Source of the DNA: VGLO01 sp964599285 | GTDB taxonomy: Bacteria; Patescibacteriota; Minisyncoccia; Minisyncoccales; Staskawiczbacteraceae | DNA: 9,339 nucleotides | Reading direction: 5' to 3' | NCBI GenBank assembly: GCA_964599285.1 | Contig: CAZREI010000019.1 | Location: forward strand, 1 to 9,339 | Part shown: positions 1-5,803 of the stretch, one piece after another | Layout: each line of letters begins with the position of its first letter | Position numbering within the stretch: the first letter of the stretch is position 1 | The notes under the pieces: model-generated | Seen by the model: only the letters and a program-made list of their open reading frames with translations | Told to the model about the DNA's origin: nothing | Databases searched by the model: none | Program-made: the position numbers and the translations under genes

Positions 1-160
1 AAAATTTGGGGAAAAGACAAAAAGAGTCTTCTTAAACGGGCATTTCGTAATTCAAGGTATAGCATCGCACTCACATGAAACGAAATACCACAAGACACAA
101 TGCCAGAATAAATAAACGCTGGCGCAAAAGTAGGGGAAAGAAATATAACTCTGTCAAAGC
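1..160. other. Left edge, no assignable gene
   Basis: Two + strand frames are open from the window edge: one stops at 76-78 (25 codons, rich in Lys/Arg), the other at 113-115 (37 codons). A - strand ATG near 84 is also open to the edge. Any of these could be the end of a gene outside the window, but none gives a recognisable motif. No tRNA-like fold, terminator or convincing promoter was seen. Confidence 0.4.
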
Positions 161-1102
161 ATGAAAATAGCAGAAATTCAAAATCTGTCTATTGGGATGG
201 GCATGGAATCGGACTTTCGCGGCAAGGATGGCGTTCAGAAACTGCTAGATTCCAAAAAGAGCAGTTTTTTAAAACTCTCGCTAAAAGATCAGGATGAATT
301 TGACAAAGAAGCGCTGGAAAATCCCTACATGGATTCGGGCGTTTACAACGTTGCCGAAAACAAAGAAATCAAACGAGTGTTGGTGGGAATTGACATCGGC
401 CCGGAAGAAATTTTGCTGGCCCGCGAACTGGGTAATATAGACTTGGTAATTGGCCACCATCCGGTAGGCAAGGGCTTGGCCCAGCTGGCTGACGTGATGG
501 ATTTGCAATGCGACGTGTATAACTATTACGGGGTACCCATTAACGTGGCCGAGGGATTGATGCGTCCAAAAATTTCAGAAGTTGCCAGGGGCGTCAACGC
601 CATTAACCACCAAAGAACGGTTGATACCGCAAAACTCCTGCATGTTAATTTGATGAACTCTCACACGCCAACCGACAACCTGGCCGCTAAATTTTTAAAA
701 GATTTTGTTGAGGCCAGAAAGTTTGATAGACTCGGGCAAGTGTTGGATGCTTTAAAAGAAATTCCAGAATATAAGGAGGCTATGAAAATAGGGGCGGGCC
801 CCGCGATTTTTGTCGGATCTGCTAACTCGCGTTGTGGCAACATTGCTCTAACCGAGATTACCGGCGGCACTGAAGGATCGCCCAAACTGTATGAAAAAAT
901 GGCCAACGCGGGGGTTGGAACTGAAATTGTTATGCACATTTCTGAAGAGCACAAAAAAGAAGCTGAAGCCGCTCATGTTAATATCATTATTGCCGGACAC
1001 ATGTCATCGGATTCGCTGGGCATGAATTTATTTATGGACGAACTGCAAAAACAGGGGGTTGAAATTGTGCCTTGCTCGGGGTTTACGAGGGTCTCGCGAT
1101 GA
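161..1102 (+). CDS. NIF3-family (DUF34) dinuclear metal-centre protein
   Basis: A 313-aa protein of the NIF3/YbgI family (also annotated GTP cyclohydrolase I type 2 homolog), whose members assemble as hexameric rings with a two-metal site per subunit. The true substrate is unsettled across the family. Visible metal-site signatures are IGHHP (HH at 99-100), HTPTDN (168-173) and, near the C-terminus, a His at 259 and AGHMSSD (279-284). The first 70 or so residues precede the core and make it longer than the usual 250-270 aa. ATG 161 is the first possible start after an in-frame stop at 146-148; the purine run AGGGGAAAG lies more than 20 nt upstream, too far for a normal ribosome site. The stop is followed within 1 nt by a hairpin element. 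Family assignment is confident; the reaction is not. Confidence 0.88.
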   Translation: MKIAEIQNLSIGMGMESDFRGKDGVQKLLDSKKSSFLKLSLKDQDEFDKEALENPYMDSGVYNVAENKEIKRVLVGIDIGPEEILLARELGNIDLVIGHHPVGKGLAQLADVMDLQCDVYNYYGVPINVAEGLMRPKISEVARGVNAINHQRTVDTAKLLHVNLMNSHTPTDNLAAKFLKDFVEARKFDRLGQVLDALKEIPEYKEAMKIGAGPAIFVGSANSRCGNIALTEITGGTEGSPKLYEKMANAGVGTEIVMHISEEHKKEAEAAHVNIIIAGHMSSDSLGMNLFMDELQKQGVEIVPCSGFTRVSR

Positions 1103-1207
1103 TAATGCAAATCTACAAATCTTATGCGAATGCCGCAAATTGCGAATGCTACGAATTCGTAGATTAGCATTTTTGTTGATTAGCATTAGATTTGCGGATT
1201 TGCATTA
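1103..1207. repeat. Hairpin element A with TACGAAT-type units
   Basis: Perfect 11-bp outer arms (1103-1113 and 1197-1207) enclose nested inverted repeats: CGCAAAT 1134-1140 with ATTTGCG 1190-1196, AATGCT 1145-1150 with AGCATT 1166-1171, and the perfect palindrome CTACGAATTCGTAG at 1149-1162. The sequence is built from degenerate 8-9 nt units. It starts immediately after the NIF3 stop codon and shares words with elements C (3246-3330) and D (9317-9339). Confidence 0.7.
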
Positions 1208-1232
1208 CCATTTAGTTATCCACAGCAAAGCC

Positions 1233-1260
1233 TTGACACGGTTTTATGGCTTGCTAAAAT
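1233..1260 (+). promoter_or_regulatory. Candidate sigma-70 promoter
   Basis: A perfect -35 TTGACA (1233-1238), a 16-nt spacer and a good -10 TAAAAT (1255-1260). It would start a transcript near 1266 that could end at the terminator at 1437-1456. The -10 overlaps the ATG at 1259, so an mRNA from here would have to start translation at GTG 1265 or later, or be non-coding. Confidence 0.5.
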
Positions 1261-1402
1261 GAAGGTGAACAAGCAGATTGAGAACCCTCTGGTTTTCAAA
1301 AAGCGAGTCCGACAGCTCTTTCAATTCGCCCCAACCAACACCCCAACCCCTTCAACCCAAACACCAACCGCCCACCAACATAAGAGGCTTGTCTTATCTT
1401 AA
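1259..1402 (+). CDS. Possible small protein, 47 aa, Thr/Pro-rich
   Basis: ATG 1259 opens 47 codons ending at TAA 1400-1402. The N-terminal 23 residues are basic and amphipathic (MKVNKQIENPLVFKKRVRQL), the middle is Thr/Pro-rich (APTNTPTPSTQTPT), and the tail is basic (HQHKRLVLS). The middle comes from a stretch with almost no G on the + strand. A promoter and a terminator bracket the ORF, which supports transcription. Against it, there is no Shine-Dalgarno, the -10 box overlaps the start codon and no family is recognised. If GTG 1265 is used, the product is 45 aa. A small RNA spanning about 1266-1456 is the alternative reading. Confidence 0.3.
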   Translation: MKVNKQIENPLVFKKRVRQLFQFAPTNTPTPSTQTPTAHQHKRLVLS

Positions 1403-1436
1403 GATAAGCTTCGTTTCATTTATATAAAGTTCAAAT

Positions 1437-1456
1437 CCCGCTACAGGCGGGTTTTT
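1437..1456 (+). terminator. Rho-independent terminator
   Basis: CCCGC (1437-1441) pairs with GCGGG (1447-1451) around a 5-nt loop and is followed by five T. Flanking TTCAAA (1430-1435) and TTTGAA can extend the stem. It closes the small transcription unit and isolates it from the promoter that starts only 4 nt downstream. Confidence 0.7.
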
Positions 1457-1459
1457 GAA

Positions 1460-1487
1460 TTGCTAAAAAATGTGTTTTTGATATAAT
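1460..1487 (+). promoter_or_regulatory. Promoter for the 1526 gene
   Basis: TTGCTA (1460-1465), a 16-nt spacer and a perfect TATAAT (1482-1487). Two more TATAAT boxes follow at 1491-1496 and 1506-1511, so the start site may be multiple. The position just after a terminator and 38 nt before the next start codon fits a real promoter. Confidence 0.6.
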
Positions 1488-1525
1488 AGTTATAATAAAA
1501 GAGTTTATAATGCGTCACTAATTTT

Positions 1526-1849
1526 ATGAAAAAAATATCTCCCAAGCCAAAGAAAAAAGCTAAAAAAGTAAAACCGACAGCAAAGCCAATGACAAAACGA
1601 GAAGGCAAGTTGATTGGCAAAATTACCCATTATTTTTCCAACATCGGCGTGGGAGTCATTGCCATGTCGGGAAGCTTGGCCACGGGAGATGAAATCAGAA
1701 TTGTGGGAGGCGAAAGCACCGATTTTAACCAAACGGCCGATTCATTGCAAGTTGACCACCAGGAAGTCAAAAAAGCAAAAAAGGGAGACGACGTGGGGCT
1801 GAAAGTCAAAGAAAAAGTTCGGGAAGGATACAAGGTGTATAAGGTTTAA
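1526..1849 (+). CDS. EF-Tu domain 2-like beta-barrel protein with Lys-rich tail
   Basis: A 107-aa protein in two parts. Residues 1-26 are a Lys/Pro-rich tail (PKPKKKAKKVKPTAKP), probably disordered and able to bind nucleic acid. Residues 28-107 resemble the small beta-barrel at the C-terminus of U32 peptidases and EF-Tu domain 2: GKITHYFSNIGVGVI, then GDEIRIVGG, TDFNQTADSLQVDH, KKGDDVGLKV and GYKVYKV. Free-standing copies are usually annotated as translation elongation factor-like proteins; no function is established and no catalytic residue is evident. It has its own promoter and lies about 100 nt before greA. ATG 1526 is the first start in frame and has no Shine-Dalgarno. A role near ribosomes or RNA is only inferred. 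Confidence 0.8.
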   Translation: MKKISPKPKKKAKKVKPTAKPMTKREGKLIGKITHYFSNIGVGVIAMSGSLATGDEIRIVGGESTDFNQTADSLQVDHQEVKKAKKGDDVGLKVKEKVREGYKVYKV

Positions 1850-1866
1850 CAATTAACAAGTGACAG

Positions 1867-1898
1867 TTGACATTTAACCGCGAACTATAAGCTATAAT
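1867..1898 (+). promoter_or_regulatory. Candidate promoter for greA
   Basis: Perfect TTGACA (1867-1872) and TATAAT (1893-1898), but the spacer is 20 nt, longer than the 16-18 nt optimum. It gives a leader of about 45 nt before the ATG at 1952. Each hexamer is excellent, but the spacing lowers confidence. Confidence 0.45.
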
Positions 1899-1951
1899 TG
1901 ACTTTCGCAGATAAAAAGATAGAATTACTAAATTCAGGCAAAAGTAATAGT

Positions 1952-2434
1952 ATGGAAACTGAAGGAAAAAAGTTTTACATCACCAAAGAAAAGTTGCAGG
2001 AATTAAAAAAACAGCACAAAGAACTGGTGGCCTTTGAACGGCAAAAAACAGTGGGGGTTGAGGCGCCAAAAATTCTGGAGTCCGAAGATATGAACCCGGA
2101 ATTTATCAGCTACCACGAAGATATGGATTCCCTGCGCGACAAAATTGGAGAATTGCAGGCGATCTTGTCAAATTACGAATTGATCAAAAATCCGCCCAAA
2201 GAAAAAAGAAATATCGTGGGAGTTGGCGCCAAAGTGGCCGTGCATGTTGACGGCAAGCATGACGAATTTACCATTGTCAGCACCCTGGAGGCAAATCCGG
2301 AGCTTGGCAAAATCAGCGACGAATCTCCGGTGGGCAAGGCACTCTTGGGACACACCATTGGAGATGAAGTAATCATCGCGGCACCGGAAAAAACCAAGTA
2401 CAAAATAAAAAGCATCCACTATAATATAGGATAA
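1952..2434 (+). CDS. greA: GreA/GreB-family transcript cleavage factor
   Basis: Rescues backtracked RNA polymerase by entering its secondary channel and stimulating cleavage of the extruded RNA 3' end. The protein has 160 aa, close to the usual 158. Residues 8-76 form the N-terminal coiled-coil hairpin (KLQELKKQHKEL, DKIGELQAILSNYELI). Residues 86-160 form the FKBP-like domain, with the family signature SPVGKALLGHTIGDEV (125-140) and a typical C-terminus KYKIKSIHY. I chose ATG 1952 because a TTG at 1898 would add 18 residues absent from the family and overlap the -10 box. The tip of the hairpin is unusual: aligned without gaps, E. coli Asp41 and Glu44 fall on Ser44 and Met47, with Glu45-Asp46 between them. 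The stop is followed by a strong terminator. Confidence 0.9.
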   Translation: METEGKKFYITKEKLQELKKQHKELVAFERQKTVGVEAPKILESEDMNPEFISYHEDMDSLRDKIGELQAILSNYELIKNPPKEKRNIVGVGAKVAVHVDGKHDEFTIVSTLEANPELGKISDESPVGKALLGHTIGDEVIIAAPEKTKYKIKSIHYNIG

Positions 2435-2446
2435 GTAAGTGCAAGC

Positions 2447-2470
2447 AAAAGGGCCTTTTGGCCCTTTTTT
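2447..2470 (+). terminator. Rho-independent terminator after greA
   Basis: AAAAGGGCC (2447-2455) pairs with GGCCCTTTT (2460-2468) around a TTTT loop, ending in a six-T run. It begins 12 nt after the greA stop. The A-tract on the 5' side would allow some bidirectional action. Confidence 0.92.
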
Positions 2471-2488
2471 ATTTGGAGTTTGTTGTAG

Positions 2489-2494
2489 TATAAT
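2489..2494 (+). promoter_or_regulatory. Possible -10 box for the MFS gene
   Basis: A perfect TATAAT shortly after the greA terminator, where a new transcription unit must start. I see no good -35 at 16-18 nt; that position falls in the terminator T-run. The predicted leader would carry hairpin element B. Confidence 0.35.
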
Positions 2495-2516
2495 AACCTA
2501 ACTTAAAATCAAAAGT

Positions 2517-2598
2517 AATATCCGCAATATCCGTAATATCAATGAATATCAGGATATTATTGATATTTGCTCGCTTTGCTCGCGATATTTTGGATATT
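2517..2598. repeat. Hairpin element B with AATATCC units
   Basis: AATATCC (2517-2523) is inverted at 2592-2598. Inside is a near-perfect stem, 2535-2549 against 2554-2567 (AATATCAAT/ATTGATATT plus AATAT/ATATT, one bulged G at 2544, loop CAGG). Repeated AATATC words recur at 8-10 nt spacing. The right arm also contains TCGC and GCGA flanking a CTTTGCTC. It ends 5 nt before the MFS start codon, so folded RNA would sit on the initiation region. The word differs from elements A, C and D but the architecture is the same. Confidence 0.65.
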
Positions 2599-2603
2599 AA
2601 ACT

Positions 2604-3239
2604 ATGGCCAAAAAAGTAAATAACGTCATGCGGGCTTACATTTGCTGGGATTTTTTTATTAATTCGGGCTGGGGGCTTTTGGGCCCGGTCTTTGCCATTT
2701 TTTTACTGCAAAACATTGGGGCTGGCAACGTGGCCGAAGGTGCCAGGATAGCCGGATTTGCCGTGCTTTTTTATTGGCTGACCAAATCCGTTTTGCAAAT
2801 TCCCATCGGAAACTACCTAGACAAAAACCACGGCGAAATTGATGACTTTTGGTTTTACGTCATCGGCACTATCATCACGGCCATGGTACCATTTGGGTAT
2901 CTTTTTTCATTTTTACCCTGGCATATTTATGTCCTTGAAGTGGTGCACGCCATCGGCATGTCCATGGTTGTCCCGTCATCGTACGCCATCTTCATCCGCC
3001 ACACCGACAAAGGGCGCGAAGCCTATGAAGGAGGCCTGGACAGCACGCTTTTGGGCATTGGGGCTGGCGTGGCCGGAGCGCTTGGAGGAATCATTGCCGG
3101 ATACATCGGCTTTGGCTGGATTTTTATCTTAACCGGCATTTTGACATTTACTTCGGTTATTTTTTTATTTGCCGTTCGAAAAGACATGCTACCCAAAGTT
3201 CCCCACCACACATATAAAGTACCGGTAACTAAGGTATAG
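2604..3239 (+). CDS. Half-size MFS-type membrane permease (6 TM)
   Basis: A 211-aa inner-membrane protein with six predicted helices near residues 12-38, 48-70, 83-103, 107-131, 148-168 and 171-191, and a basic cytoplasmic tail. The loop after helix 2 reads GNYLDKNHG (69-77), a degenerate form of the MFS helix 2-3 signature GxLaDrxGrk. Helix 5 is glycine/alanine-rich (GIGAGVAGALGGIIAG), as in MFS helix 5. Full MFS carriers have 12 helices and about 400 residues; here the ORF stops after one six-helix half and no second half follows. It could act as a homodimer or be a reduced form; the substrate cannot be inferred. No Shine-Dalgarno is present before ATG 2604. Family assignment is moderately sure. 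Confidence 0.72.
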   Translation: MAKKVNNVMRAYICWDFFINSGWGLLGPVFAIFLLQNIGAGNVAEGARIAGFAVLFYWLTKSVLQIPIGNYLDKNHGEIDDFWFYVIGTIITAMVPFGYLFSFLPWHIYVLEVVHAIGMSMVVPSSYAIFIRHTDKGREAYEGGLDSTLLGIGAGVAGALGGIIAGYIGFGWIFILTGILTFTSVIFLFAVRKDMLPKVPHHTYKVPVTKV

Positions 3240-3245
3240 AAATAT

Positions 3246-3330
3246 GGCTACCAAATACGAATTTTTACGAATATACGAAAACCAGCTTTCACACATTCGT
3301 ATATTCGCAGGTAATTCGTATTTCGTAGCC
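3246..3330. repeat. Hairpin element C with TACGAAT units
   Basis: Three nested perfect arms: GGCTAC 3246-3251 with GTAGCC 3325-3330; AAATACGAATT 3253-3263 with AATTCGTATTT 3313-3323; CGAATATACGAA 3268-3279 with TTCGTATATTCG 3296-3307. That makes 29 paired bases with a 16-nt loop. It fills the space between the MFS stop (3239) and the polX start (3338). No T-run follows, so it is not a standard terminator. Confidence 0.85.
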
Positions 3331-3337
3331 CAGTTTG

Positions 3338-5065
3338 ATGAAGAATCACGAACTATCCAAAATTTTTAACGACATTGCCAGGTTTTTGCAAATTGAAGGC
3401 GTGGCGTTTAAACCCTATGCTTACCAAAAAGCCGCTTTTTCTTTGGAATCACTGCAGGAAGATGTGGGCGTGATATATGCAAAAGGAGGCAGAAAAGCAT
3501 TGGAAGAAATTCCGGGCATCGGCAAAGCCATGTCTGACCACATAGAAGAATACCTAAAAACCGGAAAGATAAAATTCTATGAAGAATTTAAAAAAGGCTT
3601 GCCGGTTCAAATGGATGAACTTTTAAAAATTGAAGGGTTGGGTCCCAAAAAAATAAAAGTGCTCTACCAAAAACTGGGCGTCAAAAATATTAAAGATTTG
3701 GAGCGCGCGGCAAAGCGGCACAAGATCGCGCCGCTGTTTGGGTTTGGCCAAACTACCGAAAAAAATATCTTGCAGGGCTTGGACTTTGCCAAAAGCGGCA
3801 AAGGGCGATCGCTCTTGCAAGAAATTTTACCGGTGGCCCGGGAAGTAGAAAAAGTATTGGCAAAGTTGCCGGAAGTGCAAAAGATAAGTATTGGCGGCTC
3901 GCTACGCCGGCGCAAGGAAACCATCGGCGACGTAGATTTTTTAGTAGTTTCCAAAAACGCTAAAAAGGTAATGGATTTTTTCGTGGCTCTGCCAGGCGTT
4001 CAAAAAGTGTGGGGACAGGGGCCAACCAAAGCTTCGGTGCACACGGCCGGCGGTTTTGATATGGATTTGCGCGTTCTGCCCCAAAAAAGTTACGGGTCGG
4101 CTTTGCAATACTTTACCGGGTCCCAAGACCACAACATCGCCACCCGCAAAATCGCTATCGCCAAAGGATTAAAACTAAGCGAGTACGGCGTGTTCGCAGG
4201 CCCAAAACAAATCGCCGGCGCTATCGAAGAAGATGTGTATAAAGCCATTGGCTTGCCTTTCATCGAACCGGAATTAAGGGAAAACCAAGGGGAAATTGAA
4301 GCCGCGTTAAAAGGGGCGTTGCCAAAACTGGTAACCTTAAAAGATATTAAGGGAGACTTGCACTGTCATTCCAATTGGAACGGAGGCAAGCATTCCATTG
4401 AAGTGATGGCGCAAGCGGCCATGGATTTGGGATACCAGTATATTGGTATTTCCGACCATACTAAATTTTTGAAAATTGAAAAAGGATTGGATGAAAAACA
4501 GCTATTAAAGCAACATGAATACATTAAAAAATTAAATGCCGAGTTTTTGGTGGCGGGGAAAAAATTTATAATCCTGCACGGTTGCGAAGCAAATATTTTA
4601 AACGACGGGTCTATTGATATCAAAGACAGTGTGCTGGCACAGCTGGATTACGTCATTGCCGGCGTGCACTCAACTTTGAAAATGGAAAAACGGGCCATGA
4701 TGGCGCGCATTGAAAAGGCCATGAAAAATCGCAACGTGGATATTTTGGCCCATCCAACCGGACGCATCGTCAATCAGCGCGACGAGTACCAAATTGATTT
4801 TGACAAACTATTAAAAATGGCCAAAGAAACTAGCACTATCTTGGAAATTAATTCGTCTTCACGATTAGACCTTCGCGATTTATATATCAGGCGCGCCAAA
4901 GAAGAAGGCGTAAAAATGGTAATAAACACCGATTCACACCAAAAAGAGCAATTGAATTTAATGGAATATGGGGTTAGTCAGGGTCGCCGCGGCTGGTCAG
5001 AACCCGTTGATATAATAAATACGTTACCCATTGAAAAATTATTAACTTGCTTTAAAAAATTATGA
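3338..5065 (+). CDS. polX: Family X DNA polymerase with PHP exonuclease domain
   Basis: A 575-aa bacterial PolX, which fills short gaps in base excision repair and trims 3' ends. Residues 1-85 are the 8-kDa-type domain with helix-hairpin-helix IPGIGKAM (58-65); a second, IEGLGPKK, is at 98-105. The palm has GGSLRRRKETIGDVDFLV (186-203) with metal ligands Asp198 and Asp200 and a third acid in FDMDLRV (Asp241 or Asp243); YFTGSQDHNIATR (258-270) is the conserved thumb motif. The C-terminal PHP domain from about 338 keeps the full metal set: GDLHCHS (His342, His344), SDHT (Asp373, His374), GCEANI (Glu417), GVHS (His444), AHPTGR (His472) and TDSH (Asp532, His534). Both activities should therefore be intact. 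ATG 3338 is preferred over the adjacent TTG 3335. The stop overlaps the next start (ATGA), indicating one mRNA. Confidence 0.97.
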   Translation: MKNHELSKIFNDIARFLQIEGVAFKPYAYQKAAFSLESLQEDVGVIYAKGGRKALEEIPGIGKAMSDHIEEYLKTGKIKFYEEFKKGLPVQMDELLKIEGLGPKKIKVLYQKLGVKNIKDLERAAKRHKIAPLFGFGQTTEKNILQGLDFAKSGKGRSLLQEILPVAREVEKVLAKLPEVQKISIGGSLRRRKETIGDVDFLVVSKNAKKVMDFFVALPGVQKVWGQGPTKASVHTAGGFDMDLRVLPQKSYGSALQYFTGSQDHNIATRKIAIAKGLKLSEYGVFAGPKQIAGAIEEDVYKAIGLPFIEPELRENQGEIEAALKGALPKLVTLKDIKGDLHCHSNWNGGKHSIEVMAQAAMDLGYQYIGISDHTKFLKIEKGLDEKQLLKQHEYIKKLNAEFLVAGKKFIILHGCEANILNDGSIDIKDSVLAQLDYVIAGVHSTLKMEKRAMMARIEKAMKNRNVDILAHPTGRIVNQRDEYQIDFDKLLKMAKETSTILEINSSSRLDLRDLYIRRAKEEGVKMVINTDSHQKEQLNLMEYGVSQGRRGWSEPVDIINTLPIEKLLTCFKKL

Positions 5066-5799
5066 ACAAAAAAATTATTTTATCGCTTTTTTGTTTTGCC
5101 GCTCTTTTATTCTTTACCGCATCGCCCACGGCCTCCGCGGCGCTTACCCAGTCACAGATTGACAATATCCGAGCGCAAATTATTGTTTTGCAACAGCAGC
5201 TCATTCAATTGTTGTCCGCGCAAAATGCTACGCCATCAAATTGGTGCCACACTTTTACCGCCAACATGAAACTGCAAGATAACAATTCTGAAGTAAATGC
5301 CCTCAACACCGCCCTTTTAAAACAAGGATATTATGTTATAGTAAGCAATTATTTTGCGCAGGAAACCTTCAGCGCCGTTGTCCAATTTCAAGAAAAATAC
5401 GCATCTGATATTTTAACTCCCAGCGGACTTGCTTATGGCACCGGATACGCCGGTCCCAAAACTCGGGCAAAATTAAACACGCTTTACGGTTGCAGCCAAT
5501 CCCCAACATCTACCTCAACGCCCCTGCAAGAGGCGATGGCCGTGCTTAGTCTGTCTCCGGCACGGGTCAACGCTGGCGCAAGTGCATTTACTCTAACCAT
5601 TACCGGCACTGGATTTGTAAATGGCGCGACGGTTTCATTTAACGGCACCAATCGCACCGTTACATTTGTAAATGGGACGCGCCTTACCATTTCCATTCCC
5701 GCATCTGACGTTACCGCCGCGGGAAACTACTGGGTTTTAGTCAAAAATCCCGACGGCAAATCCAGCTCCAAATTATTTTACGTTATTAAAGCATTGTAG
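5062..5799 (+). CDS. Secreted peptidoglycan-binding protein with TIG-like domain
   Basis: A 245-aa exported protein. Residues 1-26 are a Sec signal peptide (Lys-rich start, hydrophobic core, cleavage probably after TASA). Residues 29-55 form a short Gln-rich coiled coil (QIIVLQQQLIQLL). Residues 62-144 fit a peptidoglycan-binding type 1 fold (EVNALNTALLKQGYY, TFSAVVQFQEKY, GYAGPKTRAKLNTLYG), bounded by Cys62 and Cys144, which could form a disulfide outside the cytoplasm. A Ser/Thr/Pro linker (145-154) leads to an Ig-like TIG/IPT domain (162-242: VNAGASAFTLTITGTGF, NPDGKSS). It has no catalytic domain, so it is likely a cell-wall adaptor or surface protein. Translation is probably coupled to polX through the 4-nt overlap, though nothing links the two functions. 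Confidence 0.83.
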   Translation: MNKKIILSLFCFAALLFFTASPTASAALTQSQIDNIRAQIIVLQQQLIQLLSAQNATPSNWCHTFTANMKLQDNNSEVNALNTALLKQGYYVIVSNYFAQETFSAVVQFQEKYASDILTPSGLAYGTGYAGPKTRAKLNTLYGCSQSPTSTSTPLQEAMAVLSLSPARVNAGASAFTLTITGTGFVNGATVSFNGTNRTVTFVNGTRLTISIPASDVTAAGNYWVLVKNPDGKSSSKLFYVIKAL

Positions 5800-5803
5800 T
5801 GAC

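Noticed and set aside
40..90. Weak inverted repeat ATTTCG (42-47) / CGAAAT (81-86)
   Set aside because: Six bases with a 33-nt gap and no supporting structure; expected by chance in AT-rich DNA.
1216..1224. Perfect DnaA box TTATCCACA
   Set aside because: Only one copy, with no cluster, AT-rich unwinding element or dnaA/dnaN nearby. A single 9-mer can occur by chance, so I do not call an origin.
1059..1262. Open frame of 67 codons overlapping the NIF3 end and hairpin element A
   Set aside because: Much of it is a translation of the hairpin repeats and it runs into the promoter region; no protein-like features.
1393..1408. CTTATCTTAAGATAAG read as a repressor operator
   Set aside because: A perfect 16-bp palindrome, but downstream of the promoter and overlapping the ORF stop, with no regulator gene nearby; kept only as part of the small transcription unit.
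1898..1951. Upstream TTG start for GreA
   Set aside because: It overlaps the TATAAT box and adds residues absent from the family; ATG 1952 gives a normal 160-aa protein.
4430..4449. Imperfect palindrome ATACCAGTATATTGGTAT inside polX
   Set aside because: It lies within conserved PHP-domain codons and is explained by the protein sequence.
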